The notes under the pieces are model-generated. The model was not told the DNA's origin, made no database searches, and was given only the letters and a program-made list of their open reading frames with translations. Position numbers and translations under genes: made by a program. From Mangrovimicrobium sp048323675 (GTDB lineage: Bacteria > Pseudomonadota > Gammaproteobacteria > Pseudomonadales > Halieaceae), in assembly GCF_048323675.1 (NCBI RefSeq), contig NZ_JBLWFK010000006.1, forward strand, positions 62,001 to 126,000: a DNA stretch of 64,000 nucleotides, written 5' to 3'. Positions 1 through 6,590 of the stretch are shown one piece after another; positions within the stretch are counted from its first letter, which is position 1; every line of letters begins with the position of its first letter.

Positions 1-465
1 CTGCAGGAAATCGAAAGCATGGCCCGGCAGACCGAGGTGCGGGTGATCGAGGTCGCGCGCCTGCAGCCGCCCGCGGAAATTCGCGGCGAACTCTCGCTGG
101 ATCCGGGCGACACTGCGCTGCGCATCGTACGCGTGCGCTCGCGCGATGGCGAACCCTTCGGCTTTTACGAAAGCTGGACGGTCGGCCTGAAGAAAAAGCC
201 CAGCCAGCGGCAGCTGGAAACCACCCCGCGCCTGGAAATATTCCGCGAGCAGGGCATCAACATCACCCACGTGAAACAGACCCTGACCGCAATCTCCGCA
301 TCCGAGGAGATCGCAACAGCGCTGAAGATCAAGCCGGGCATTCCCCTGCTGAGCATGGTGCGGCGCTCCTACGATTCCGACGAGCAGTTGCGCGACTTCC
401 TGCATGTGCGCTACAACCCGGAATACTTCCAGTACCAGATGGACCTGACCATCGACGAAACCTGA
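1..465 (+). CDS. GntR-family regulator, UTRA domain (5' end outside window)
   Basis: The frame is open from base 1 with no start in view, so only the last ~154 residues are present. They read as the UTRA effector-binding half of a HutC-subfamily GntR regulator: a beta-rich stretch (GDTALRIVRVRSRDGEP), then 'YESW', then the characteristic tail with 'SMVRRSYD' and 'VRYNPEYFQYQMDL'. The winged-helix DNA-binding part lies to the left of the window. UTRA regulators usually repress catabolic genes next to them and release DNA when a small substrate-like molecule binds. The gene converges on the amidase/lyase/LeuCD-like operon (5394 to 568), making it the best local candidate for the regulator of that operon and of the TTGATAT-N6-ATATCAA operators; this link is inference. 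Confidence 0.85.
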   Translation: MQEIESMARQTEVRVIEVARLQPPAEIRGELSLDPGDTALRIVRVRSRDGEPFGFYESWTVGLKKKPSQRQLETTPRLEIFREQGINITHVKQTLTAISASEEIATALKIKPGIPLLSMVRRSYDSDEQLRDFLHVRYNPEYFQYQMDLTIDET

Positions 466-474
466 GGCGGCCAC

Positions 475-498
475 AAAAAAGGCGCCTGGCGGCGCCTT
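475..498 (-). terminator. Intrinsic terminator of the 5394-568 operon
   Basis: Perfect 8-bp stem AAGGCGCC / GGCGCCTT (479-486 and 491-498) with a TGGC loop. On the minus strand it is followed by six T residues (complement of A475-480), a classic rho-independent terminator just after the amidase gene. It may also help stop the converging GntR transcript, although the plus-strand side has only a short T tract. Confidence 0.8.
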
Positions 499-567
499 AT
501 CAAAATCAGTGTGATTGCCCGTTGTAACGGGACAATCCGGATGCCGCTATCACCACCGGGCCCGGCT

Positions 568-1197
568 TCAACCCACCAGCCCTTCGAAGTACTCGACCAC
601 TTCAGCCTCCGACACCACATCCGCATACTTCGCGTTCATGTCGAACAGGTTGGCCTCGTGCGGCGCCTGGTGACGGTCGCCACAGGCGTCGCTAACCACG
701 ATGGTGATAAATCCGTTGGACATGGCATCAACACAGCTCGCGCGCACGCAACCGCTGGTGGTGAGACCGGTGAGGATGACACTGTCGATACCCTGGGCTG
801 TCAGGGTTGCGGCGAGGGAAGTGCCAAAGAACGCGCTGGGGTACTGCTTGGTCACCACCAGTTCGTTTTCTGCGGGTTCCAGCCCCTTCGCCCAGGCGCC
901 CATCGGCGAACCCTTGACCAGGTGACGCAGCGGCAGCGCCTTCTGGAAGAAGCGCCCGCCGTCGATACCGCTGGGGTGATACTCGACCTTGGTGTAGACC
1001 ACCGGGATGCCCTGCTCGCGCGCCACCTCGACCAGCCGCAGGGCCGAGGCGAGCTCATCTTCCACGTCGGCGTAGAGATCGCAGTCGCGGTCGAAGTAGG
1101 CCTCGACAAAATCGATCAGTACCAGGGCCGGGCGCTTGCCGAAGCCGATCCGGTTGCCGTAGACGCCGGCGTAATTGTCCGCTGCATTTTCTGTCAT
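568..1197 (-). CDS. Isochorismatase-family amidohydrolase (cysteine hydrolase)
   Basis: A 209-residue cysteine hydrolase of the isochorismatase superfamily. The catalytic triad is visible: Asp29 in 'LVLIDF', Lys117 in 'VTKQYPSAFF' and nucleophile Cys150 in 'TTSGCVRAS', with the preceding cis-peptide region. The family includes N-carbamoylsarcosine amidase, nicotinamidase and maleamate amidase (NicF). The ATG at 1197 is chosen because GGAG lies 8 nt upstream; a GTG at 1206 is also in frame. It is the last gene of the operon with LeuCD-like, Fe-ADH and PEP-mutase-family genes. Next to a maleate-type hydratase, a half-amide such as a substituted maleamate is a plausible substrate (inference). 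The exact amide is not readable from sequence. Confidence 0.88.
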   Translation of the reverse strand: MTENAADNYAGVYGNRIGFGKRPALVLIDFVEAYFDRDCDLYADVEDELASALRLVEVAREQGIPVVYTKVEYHPSGIDGGRFFQKALPLRHLVKGSPMGAWAKGLEPAENELVVTKQYPSAFFGTSLAATLTAQGIDSVILTGLTTSGCVRASCVDAMSNGFITIVVSDACGDRHQAPHEANLFDMNAKYADVVSEAEVVEYFEGLVG

Positions 1198-1264
1198 ACT
1201 GTTCACTCCACTGTAGCCATTCTGTTCAATTCGCCGCCGGCGCCAGTCACCGGGGTCGACGATA

Positions 1265-2131
1265 TCAGTCCTTCGCCCACTTGCGCTCGAAGGCCCAAAC
1301 CTCTTCGAAGCCGATCAGCGAGCAGAATTCCTTGAAGTCCATCATCGGCACACCCTCGGGCTGCGGCGAACCGCCCTGCCGCAGCGACTCGCGCAGCGCG
1401 TGCTCCACCGCCCAGGCCGAGGCCAGGCTGGTGAGGGAGGGCGCGATGGCGAAGTTGTAGCCCAGCGCTTTCATCTCCTCGATATTGCGCATCGGGGTCA
1501 TGCCGCCGTTGGACATGTTGGCCATTGCCGGGCCATCGACTTCGGTACAGGCGGTGCGCATCTCCTCGTCGGAGTGCAGGGCCTCGACAAAGGTGACGTC
1601 CGCTCCCGCCTCGCGATAGGCCTGTGCGCGCTTGATGGCGCCGCTGAGCCCCTCGGACTGGCGGGCGTCCGTGCGCGCGATGATCTGCAGGTTGGGATCG
1701 GTCCGGGCGTCGACCGCGACGCGGATTTTCTCCACCATTTCCTCGCAGGATACCAGTCGCTTGTTGGGAGTGTGCCCGCACTTTTTCGGGAACTCCTGGT
1801 CCTCCAGCTGGATACCGCAGACCCCGGCTTCTTGGTAACCGCGCACCGTGTGGTGCACGTTCAGCAGGCCGCCGTAACCGGTGTCGGCGTCCGCCACCAC
1901 CGCCGCCTTGCTGGTACGTACCAGGGTCGCAACCCGGTCGACCATCTCGGTGTAGCTGACGATACCGGCGTCGGGCAGGCCGTAAGCGGAGGCGGTGAGC
2001 CAGTAGCCTGTCGCGTAGACCACCTCGAAACCGACGCGGTCCGCGACCACGGCGGTGATCATGTCCTGGATGCCGGGGGCGAAAATAAACTCGCCGGCGG
2101 CGAGTTTGTCTTTAAAAATCGAAGGTACCAT
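1265..2131 (-). CDS. Isocitrate lyase/PEP mutase-family carbon-carbon lyase
   Basis: A 288-residue TIM-barrel protein of the ICL/PEP-mutase superfamily. The signature catalytic loop is present as 'KKCGHTPNKRLVS' with the Cys of the KKCGH motif that marks true lyases (isocitrate, methylisocitrate, 2,3-dimethylmalate lyase, oxaloacetate decarboxylase) rather than phosphonomutases. Metal-site acidic residues appear in 'VADADTGYGG' and 'QLEDQEFPKK'. Length matches methylisocitrate/dimethylmalate lyases. Downstream of a LeuCD-type hydratase the order resembles dimethylmaleate hydratase (DmdAB) plus 2,3-dimethylmalate lyase (Dml) of anaerobic nicotinate breakdown. Retro-aldol cleavage of a 2- or 3-alkylmalate to pyruvate (or a 2-oxoacid) plus a carboxylate is the likely reaction. 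Substrate specificity is inference. Confidence 0.88.
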   Translation of the reverse strand: MVPSIFKDKLAAGEFIFAPGIQDMITAVVADRVGFEVVYATGYWLTASAYGLPDAGIVSYTEMVDRVATLVRTSKAAVVADADTGYGGLLNVHHTVRGYQEAGVCGIQLEDQEFPKKCGHTPNKRLVSCEEMVEKIRVAVDARTDPNLQIIARTDARQSEGLSGAIKRAQAYREAGADVTFVEALHSDEEMRTACTEVDGPAMANMSNGGMTPMRNIEEMKALGYNFAIAPSLTSLASAWAVEHALRESLRQGGSPQPEGVPMMDFKEFCSLIGFEEVWAFERKWAKD

Positions 2132-2188
2132 GTTCAGTCCAATACTCCAGAAATACGATAGTGGTTGAGGCGGGAGCGGGACCCCGCC

Positions 2189-3340
2189 TCAATAGGCCTG
2201 CCGGTAGATGGACAGGGCGTCATCCTGCGTGACAGGCCGGGGGTTGTTCACCAGCAGGCGCTGCTGCTGCATGGCGTCTTCCGCCAGCATCGGCAGGTCC
2301 GCTTCCGCGATGCCGAGGTCGCGCAGCCGTACCGGCAGTTGCACCGCCTCGATCAGGGCATCGATACAGGCGATGAAGGTCGCGCAGTCGGCGGCGACAT
2401 CACCGCTGGCGGCCACACCGATACAGGGCAGCAATTCCGCATAGCGCGCTGCCGCCTGCGGCGCGTTGAAGCGCAGCACATGGGGCAGCACCAGCGAGTT
2501 ACTCAGGCCGTGGGAGATGTGGTAGTGCCCGCCCAGCGGATAGGCCAGCGCATGCACCGCCGCCACCGGCGCGTTGGCGAAGGCCTGCCCCGCCAGCATG
2601 GAACCCAGCAACATGTGCGACCGCGCCTCGCGATTGCCGCCGTTGTGCACGACCTCCACCAGGTTGGCCGAGAGCAGGGACAGGGCCTCCCGCGCCAGCA
2701 TGTCGGAATAGGCATTCTTACGGTGCAGGCTGGTAAACGCCTCGATCGCGTGGACCATGGCATCGATCCCGGTGGCCGCGGTCACTGCGGGCGGCAGGCC
2801 AAGGGTCAACCCGGCGTCGAGCACGGCGAGGTCGGGCAGCAGCTTCGGGGACACGACACCCGCCTTGGTGCTTTCCCCGGTAGTGATGATGGAGATCGGG
2901 GTCACTTCGGATCCGGTCCCGGCAGTGGTTGGCACCAGGACCAGCGGCGCGCGCTGGCCAACGATCTGGTCGACACCGAAATAATCGCTCAATACGCCAC
3001 TGGAGCGCAGCATGACCGCGATGAGCTTGGCCACGTCCAGGCTGCTGCCGCCGCCAAAGCCGATAACCCCGTCTGCACCGCAGGCCCGGGCCTGCTGCGC
3101 ACAGTCGACCACCACCGCCTCCGGCGGGTCGGGCTGCACATCCGAGAATACCTGCGCCGCCAGGCCGGCCGCCTCCAGTGAAGCGATCACCGGGTCCAGC
3201 AATCCGGTCGCCAGCAGGGGCGCATCGGTCACCAGCAGCGGGCGCCGGATGCCCAGGATCGCGCAGTGTGCGGCGAGTTCCATACTGGCGCCGGGTTTAC
3301 AGACGATCCTCGGTGCGCTGGCAAATTCGAAATGGTGCAT
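2189..3340 (-). CDS. Iron-containing (group III) alcohol dehydrogenase
   Basis: A 383-residue Fe-ADH, normal length for the family. The NAD(P)-binding 'GFGGGSSLDVAK', the 'PTTAGTGSEVTP' signature and the metal-binding Asp/His set ('GIDAMVHAIEAF' and 'HYHISHGLSN') are all visible. The ATG at 3340 has GGAG 8 nt upstream. Family members oxidise short alcohols or reduce aldehydes, 4-hydroxybutyrate-type acids or maleylacetate. Here it lies 24 nt after the LeuD-like gene and before the lyase, so it probably handles an alcohol/aldehyde or hydroxyacid intermediate of the same pathway. The exact substrate cannot be given. Confidence 0.9.
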   Translation of the reverse strand: MHHFEFASAPRIVCKPGASMELAAHCAILGIRRPLLVTDAPLLATGLLDPVIASLEAAGLAAQVFSDVQPDPPEAVVVDCAQQARACGADGVIGFGGGSSLDVAKLIAVMLRSSGVLSDYFGVDQIVGQRAPLVLVPTTAGTGSEVTPISIITTGESTKAGVVSPKLLPDLAVLDAGLTLGLPPAVTAATGIDAMVHAIEAFTSLHRKNAYSDMLAREALSLLSANLVEVVHNGGNREARSHMLLGSMLAGQAFANAPVAAVHALAYPLGGHYHISHGLSNSLVLPHVLRFNAPQAAARYAELLPCIGVAASGDVAADCATFIACIDALIEAVQLPVRLRDLGIAEADLPMLAEDAMQQQRLLVNNPRPVTQDDALSIYRQAY

Positions 3341-3364
3341 TGTCTATCTCCGCGGGGCGACGCT

Positions 3365-3988
3365 TCAGAGTTCGAACAACCAGGGCCTGCGCTGGCGCAG
3401 ACCCTCTTCGAAGGCCTCAATTTCCTCCAGCCGGCACAGCGTACTGCCGATCTGGTCCAGCCCCTGCAGCAACATCTGGCGGCTGGAGGGCGCGATGTCG
3501 AAGCTGTAGGTATGCCCGCCGGGCGAGATGACCCGCTGCTGCTCCAGGTCGATTTCCACCTCGCTGCCCTGCGGGTCCGCCTCGACTTCCCCGGCGATGG
3601 CCTGCACTGCACTGTCGTCCAGCACGACCGGCAGGATGCCGTTGCGCTCGCAGTTGCCCTGAAAGATCACCCCGAAGCTCGGCGCGATAATGGCCCGGAT
3701 ACCGTATTCAGCCAGCGCCCACACCGCGTGTTCCCGCGAGGAGCCGCAACCGAAATTGCGCCCGGACAACAGAATGCTGGCGCCGCTGTATTCAGGCCGG
3801 TTGAGCACGAAGCAGGAGTCGGGTTCACGCCCGCCCGGCGCGGTATAGCGCCAGCCGGCGAACAGTCCTTCACCCAGGCCCTGCTTTGACACCAGCTTCA
3901 TTTCCCGGGAAGGGATAATCGCGTCGGTGTCGACATTGACCCGCAGCAGTGGCGCCGCCACACCGCGATGAACAGTAAATTTTCTCAC
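3365..3988 (-). CDS. LeuD-like small subunit of an aconitase-fold (de)hydratase
   Basis: 207 residues, starting at a GTG (3988) whose last bases overlap the TGA of the upstream LeuC-like gene (GTGA, 4-bp overlap), so the two subunits are translationally coupled. Swivel-domain landmarks are clear: 'NVDTDAIIPSREM', 'GRNFGCGSSREHAVWAL' and 'IIAPSFGVIFQGNCERNGILPV'. In LeuD the loop before the GCGSSREHA motif helps choose the substrate; here it reads 'SCFVLNRPEYSGASILLS', unlike the second copy in this window (16776-17420). No leuA or leuB is nearby, so this pair probably hydrates another maleate-type diacid (inference). Confidence 0.88.
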   Translation of the reverse strand: MRKFTVHRGVAAPLLRVNVDTDAIIPSREMKLVSKQGLGEGLFAGWRYTAPGGREPDSCFVLNRPEYSGASILLSGRNFGCGSSREHAVWALAEYGIRAIIAPSFGVIFQGNCERNGILPVVLDDSAVQAIAGEVEADPQGSEVEIDLEQQRVISPGGHTYSFDIAPSSRQMLLQGLDQIGSTLCRLEEIEAFEEGLRQRRPWLFEL

Positions 3989-5394
3989 GGCAGGTACTCC
4001 CTGGGATCGGCGATGTGCCCGGCTAGCGCGGATGCCGCGACCGTCACCGGACTGGCGAGATGGGAGCGCACCCCCGGCCCCTGACGGCCCTCGAAATTGC
4101 GATTGGTGCTGGTCGCCACCCGCTGCAGGGGTCCGAAGCCTTCGCCTCCGGCGTAGAAGCACATGGAGCAACCGGGCTCGCGCCATTCGAAGCCCGCAGC
4201 GATGAACACCTGGTCGAGGCCCTCCGCCTCGGCCTGGCGCTTGACCGCCTGGGACCCGGGCACGCAGATCGCTCGCACCCCGGGCGCGACCTCGCGGCCC
4301 CGCAGAATCGCAGCGGCCTCGCGCAAATCGCTGATACGGCTGTTGGTACAGGAGCCGATAAACGCACCATCGATGGCCAGGTCCTGCAACGCCTGACCCG
4401 GCTTCACGTCCATATACTCGAAAGCCTTGCGCATGCTGGTGCTGTCCGTCTCGTCGAGGCTGGCATCGATCGCCGGCACCATGCCGGTCACTTCGCAGGC
4501 CTGCTGGGGGCTGGTACCCCAGCTGACGAAAGGACTCAACTGTGAACAGTCGACCTCGATCTCGCGGTCGAAGACCGCGTCGGCGTCAGAGCACAGGCTG
4601 AGCCAGTAATCCACCGCCCGGGTCCAGTTCTCTGCGGCAGGCGCATAGGTTTTGCCCTGCAGGTAGTCGATGACTTTCTCGTCGGGCGCGATGAGCGCGG
4701 TGAACGCGGAAAACTCCACCGCCATATTGCACAGGGTAAGCCGCCCCTCCACATCCAGCGCCGATACCGCTTCTCCGGCGAACTCGATGGCATAGCCGGC
4801 ACCGCCCGCCGTGGTGTAGCGCGCGATGAGGTGCAGGATCATATCCTTTGCCGACACCAGTGGCGGCAATTCACCGCGAAAGTTCACCCGCATGGTGCGG
4901 GGTTTCTTCACCACCAGAGTGCTGGTCGCCATGGCGTGCTCGGCCTGGCTGGAACCGATTCCCCAGGCGAGCGCGCCGAGCGCGCCCTGGGAGCAGGTAT
5001 GGCTGTCCGGACAGACCAGGGTACAGCCGGGCTGCACGATACCCAGCTCCGGGGAGACCACGTGAACGATGCCCTGGTCATGGTCGTTGACATCGAAGAG
5101 CCGAATACCCGCCTGGCGGGACGCCTGGCGGGTGGACTGGATAAAGTTCTTGCCGTTGGGCACCAGGGTCTCGTCACCGCGACCGGGCAGGGTATCGACG
5201 ATGTGATCCATGCTGCAGAATACGCGGGCAGGCGCCCGCACTGTACGGCCCTCGCTGGAGAGACTTTCCAGGGCCACGGAACCAGTGCGCTCGTGGAGGA
5301 ATACGCGGTCGATGTAGACCAGCGAGTCGCCGTCGTCGAGGCGTGCGATCTCGTGGTCAAACCACAGCTTTTCGAATAGTGTCTTTGTCGTCAT
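3985..5394 (-). CDS. LeuC-like large subunit of an aconitase-fold (de)hydratase (divergent)
   Basis: 469 residues, full LeuC length. The three [4Fe-4S] ligands are Cys349 ('IGSCTNSR'), Cys409 and Cys412 ('EPGCSMC'), so it should be an active cluster enzyme. After the cluster motif it reads 'FYAGGEGFG' where isopropylmalate isomerases, including the second copy in this window, have 'LAMNxD', and later 'GVRSHLASP' instead of 'GGRTHLVSP'. These changes lie in the active-site region and argue for a substrate other than isopropylmalate. It is the first gene of a five-gene operon with a palindromic operator 45 nt upstream of the start. Dimethylmaleate or citraconate hydratase-like activity fits the downstream lyase (inference). 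Confidence 0.88.
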   Translation of the reverse strand: MTTKTLFEKLWFDHEIARLDDGDSLVYIDRVFLHERTGSVALESLSSEGRTVRAPARVFCSMDHIVDTLPGRGDETLVPNGKNFIQSTRQASRQAGIRLFDVNDHDQGIVHVVSPELGIVQPGCTLVCPDSHTCSQGALGALAWGIGSSQAEHAMATSTLVVKKPRTMRVNFRGELPPLVSAKDMILHLIARYTTAGGAGYAIEFAGEAVSALDVEGRLTLCNMAVEFSAFTALIAPDEKVIDYLQGKTYAPAAENWTRAVDYWLSLCSDADAVFDREIEVDCSQLSPFVSWGTSPQQACEVTGMVPAIDASLDETDSTSMRKAFEYMDVKPGQALQDLAIDGAFIGSCTNSRISDLREAAAILRGREVAPGVRAICVPGSQAVKRQAEAEGLDQVFIAAGFEWREPGCSMCFYAGGEGFGPLQRVATSTNRNFEGRQGPGVRSHLASPVTVAASALAGHIADPREYLP

Positions 5395-5439
5395 GTCCCC
5401 TGCCCGCTACCTCTCCCCGCGAACCCGCCATCAGCCCAT

Positions 5440-5459
5440 TTGATATAATTATATATCAA
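5440..5459. promoter_or_regulatory. 20-bp palindromic operator TTGATAT-N6-ATATCAA
   Basis: Perfect inverted repeat: arms TTGATATA and TATATCAA around ATTA. It ends 45 nt before the LeuC-like start codon. A TATAAT hexamer exists on each strand inside it; on the minus strand TATAAT (5453-5448) sits 18 nt from a TTGAAT (5477-5472), so the operator would cover the -10 region, as expected for a repressor site. The same 20-bp geometry recurs at 42089-42108. Confidence 0.65.
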
Positions 5460-5524
5460 TAGGTTTTAGAGATTCAATTACCCAGTTCTACAGGAAACCC
5501 TACGACGATACGGCGGCCCGCCAC

Positions 5525-5538
5525 TTGACAATTGTTAA
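5525..5538. promoter_or_regulatory. FNR-like box, weak (TTGACAATTGTTAA)
   Basis: Near-palindrome TTGAC-AATT-GTTAA, one mismatch per arm from a perfect TTAAC/TTGAC palindrome. It lies between the divergent LeuC-like operon (start 5394) and the plus-strand membrane protein (start 5653). It resembles the TGAC-N4-RTCA boxes elsewhere in the window but is the weakest member. Confidence 0.35.
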
Positions 5539-5652
5539 GGTAGCTACAAATTCAAGGGACTAGTCTACGCGCAGTTCTAGCGAGCTATTTTCACCAAGTT
5601 TTTTGCCAGGAGCGCCCGGTAACGGGGCGCCTGTCCCGAGAGGAAACACATT

Positions 5653-6324
5653 ATGGAACTCGCAATCCTGCGCTGGCTGCACATTCTCGCCATGGTCTAC
5701 TGGCTGGGCGGCGAATGGGGGGTCTTCCAGACCTCCTACAATATCGTCAACCGCAAGCTGTCCATGGAGGAGCGTCGCCGGCACCTCGAAACCGCTTACC
5801 GCATCGACATCCTGGCGCGCACCGGCATCATCATGCTGCTGCCGCTCGGTCTCCATATGGGCTATTTCTGGGGCGTGCAGCCCTGGGGTGGCGCGTTCCT
5901 GGTCGGCGTCTGGATCGCCCTCGCCGCCTGGCTGGCCCTGTGCTGGTCGGCGTTTTTCTTCCGTGAAACCGACCTCGGCATCCGCCTGACCAAGCTGGAT
6001 GAAGCCATCCGTTACGTCCTGATACCGGTTCTGGCTATCGCCGCCATCAGTTCCCTGCTCGGCCACGGTCCCTTCGCGGGCGGCAGCGGCCAACTCTGGT
6101 ACTCCACCAAGATCCTGATCTTCTCCGGGCTGCTGGTCATCGGCCTGTGGCTGCGCTACGTAATGCGCGAATGGACGATGATTTTCCGTGTGCTGGCGCA
6201 ACGGGAAGACCCGGCGCTGGAAGCGCGCCTGGAAAAGCAGATCGCGCTCTCCCGCTACATCGCCTACCTGTACTGGATCGGCATCGCCAGCGTTGGCTTC
6301 CTCGGGGCGACCAAACCGTTCTGA
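5653..6324 (+). CDS. Six-helix integral membrane protein, unknown function
   Basis: 223 residues with about six hydrophobic segments: near residues 4-25 ('LRWLHILAMVYWLGG'), 55-75, 80-105, 115-137, 148-170 and 200-220. The histidine in the first helix recalls CopD/DUF2269-like membrane proteins, but I cannot place it firmly. It is transcribed divergently from the LeuCD-like operon, has its own strong terminator 31 nt after the stop codon, and precedes a TonB receptor. A role in transport or membrane redox for the same pathway is possible but unsupported. Confidence 0.8.
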   Translation: MELAILRWLHILAMVYWLGGEWGVFQTSYNIVNRKLSMEERRRHLETAYRIDILARTGIIMLLPLGLHMGYFWGVQPWGGAFLVGVWIALAAWLALCWSAFFFRETDLGIRLTKLDEAIRYVLIPVLAIAAISSLLGHGPFAGGSGQLWYSTKILIFSGLLVIGLWLRYVMREWTMIFRVLAQREDPALEARLEKQIALSRYIAYLYWIGIASVGFLGATKPF

Positions 6325-6354
6325 CGCAGGTCAGGGCGACCTTGGTCGTTCCAC

Positions 6355-6381
6355 AACCCGCCCTTGAGGCGGGTTTTTTTT
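6355..6381 (+). terminator. Intrinsic terminator after the membrane-protein gene
   Basis: Stem AACCCGCC / GGCGGGTT (6355-6362 and 6368-6375) with a CTTGA loop, followed by six T residues. A strong rho-independent terminator that separates the membrane-protein gene from the TonB receptor. Confidence 0.92.
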
Positions 6382-6444
6382 GCCCGCGTTGCAGCGCTAT
6401 CACACCTGCTCCGCAGCAATTTAAACAGACATGATTAAATAACA

Positions 6445-6456
6445 TTGATATATCAA
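6445..6456. promoter_or_regulatory. Palindrome TTGATATATCAA upstream of the TonB receptor
   Basis: Perfect 12-bp palindrome made of the same half-sites (TTGATAT / ATATCAA) as the 20-bp operators, overlapped so that they share a centre. TTGATA (6445-6450) with GATTAT (6468-6473) at 17 bp could be a promoter for the receptor at 6591, which the palindrome would cover. Possible compact version of the operator. Confidence 0.5.
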
Positions 6457-6590
6457 AATACCTATAGGATTATCACTCGAGTGCTGTTGCCGCGGCGCTC
6501 TCGCCGCGCTGATTCCAAGCCACCCATAACCGGCAATGGCCTCTGAACTGAAACGATATTCACGGCAATCACCAGCCTGGAGGTAGGGGA

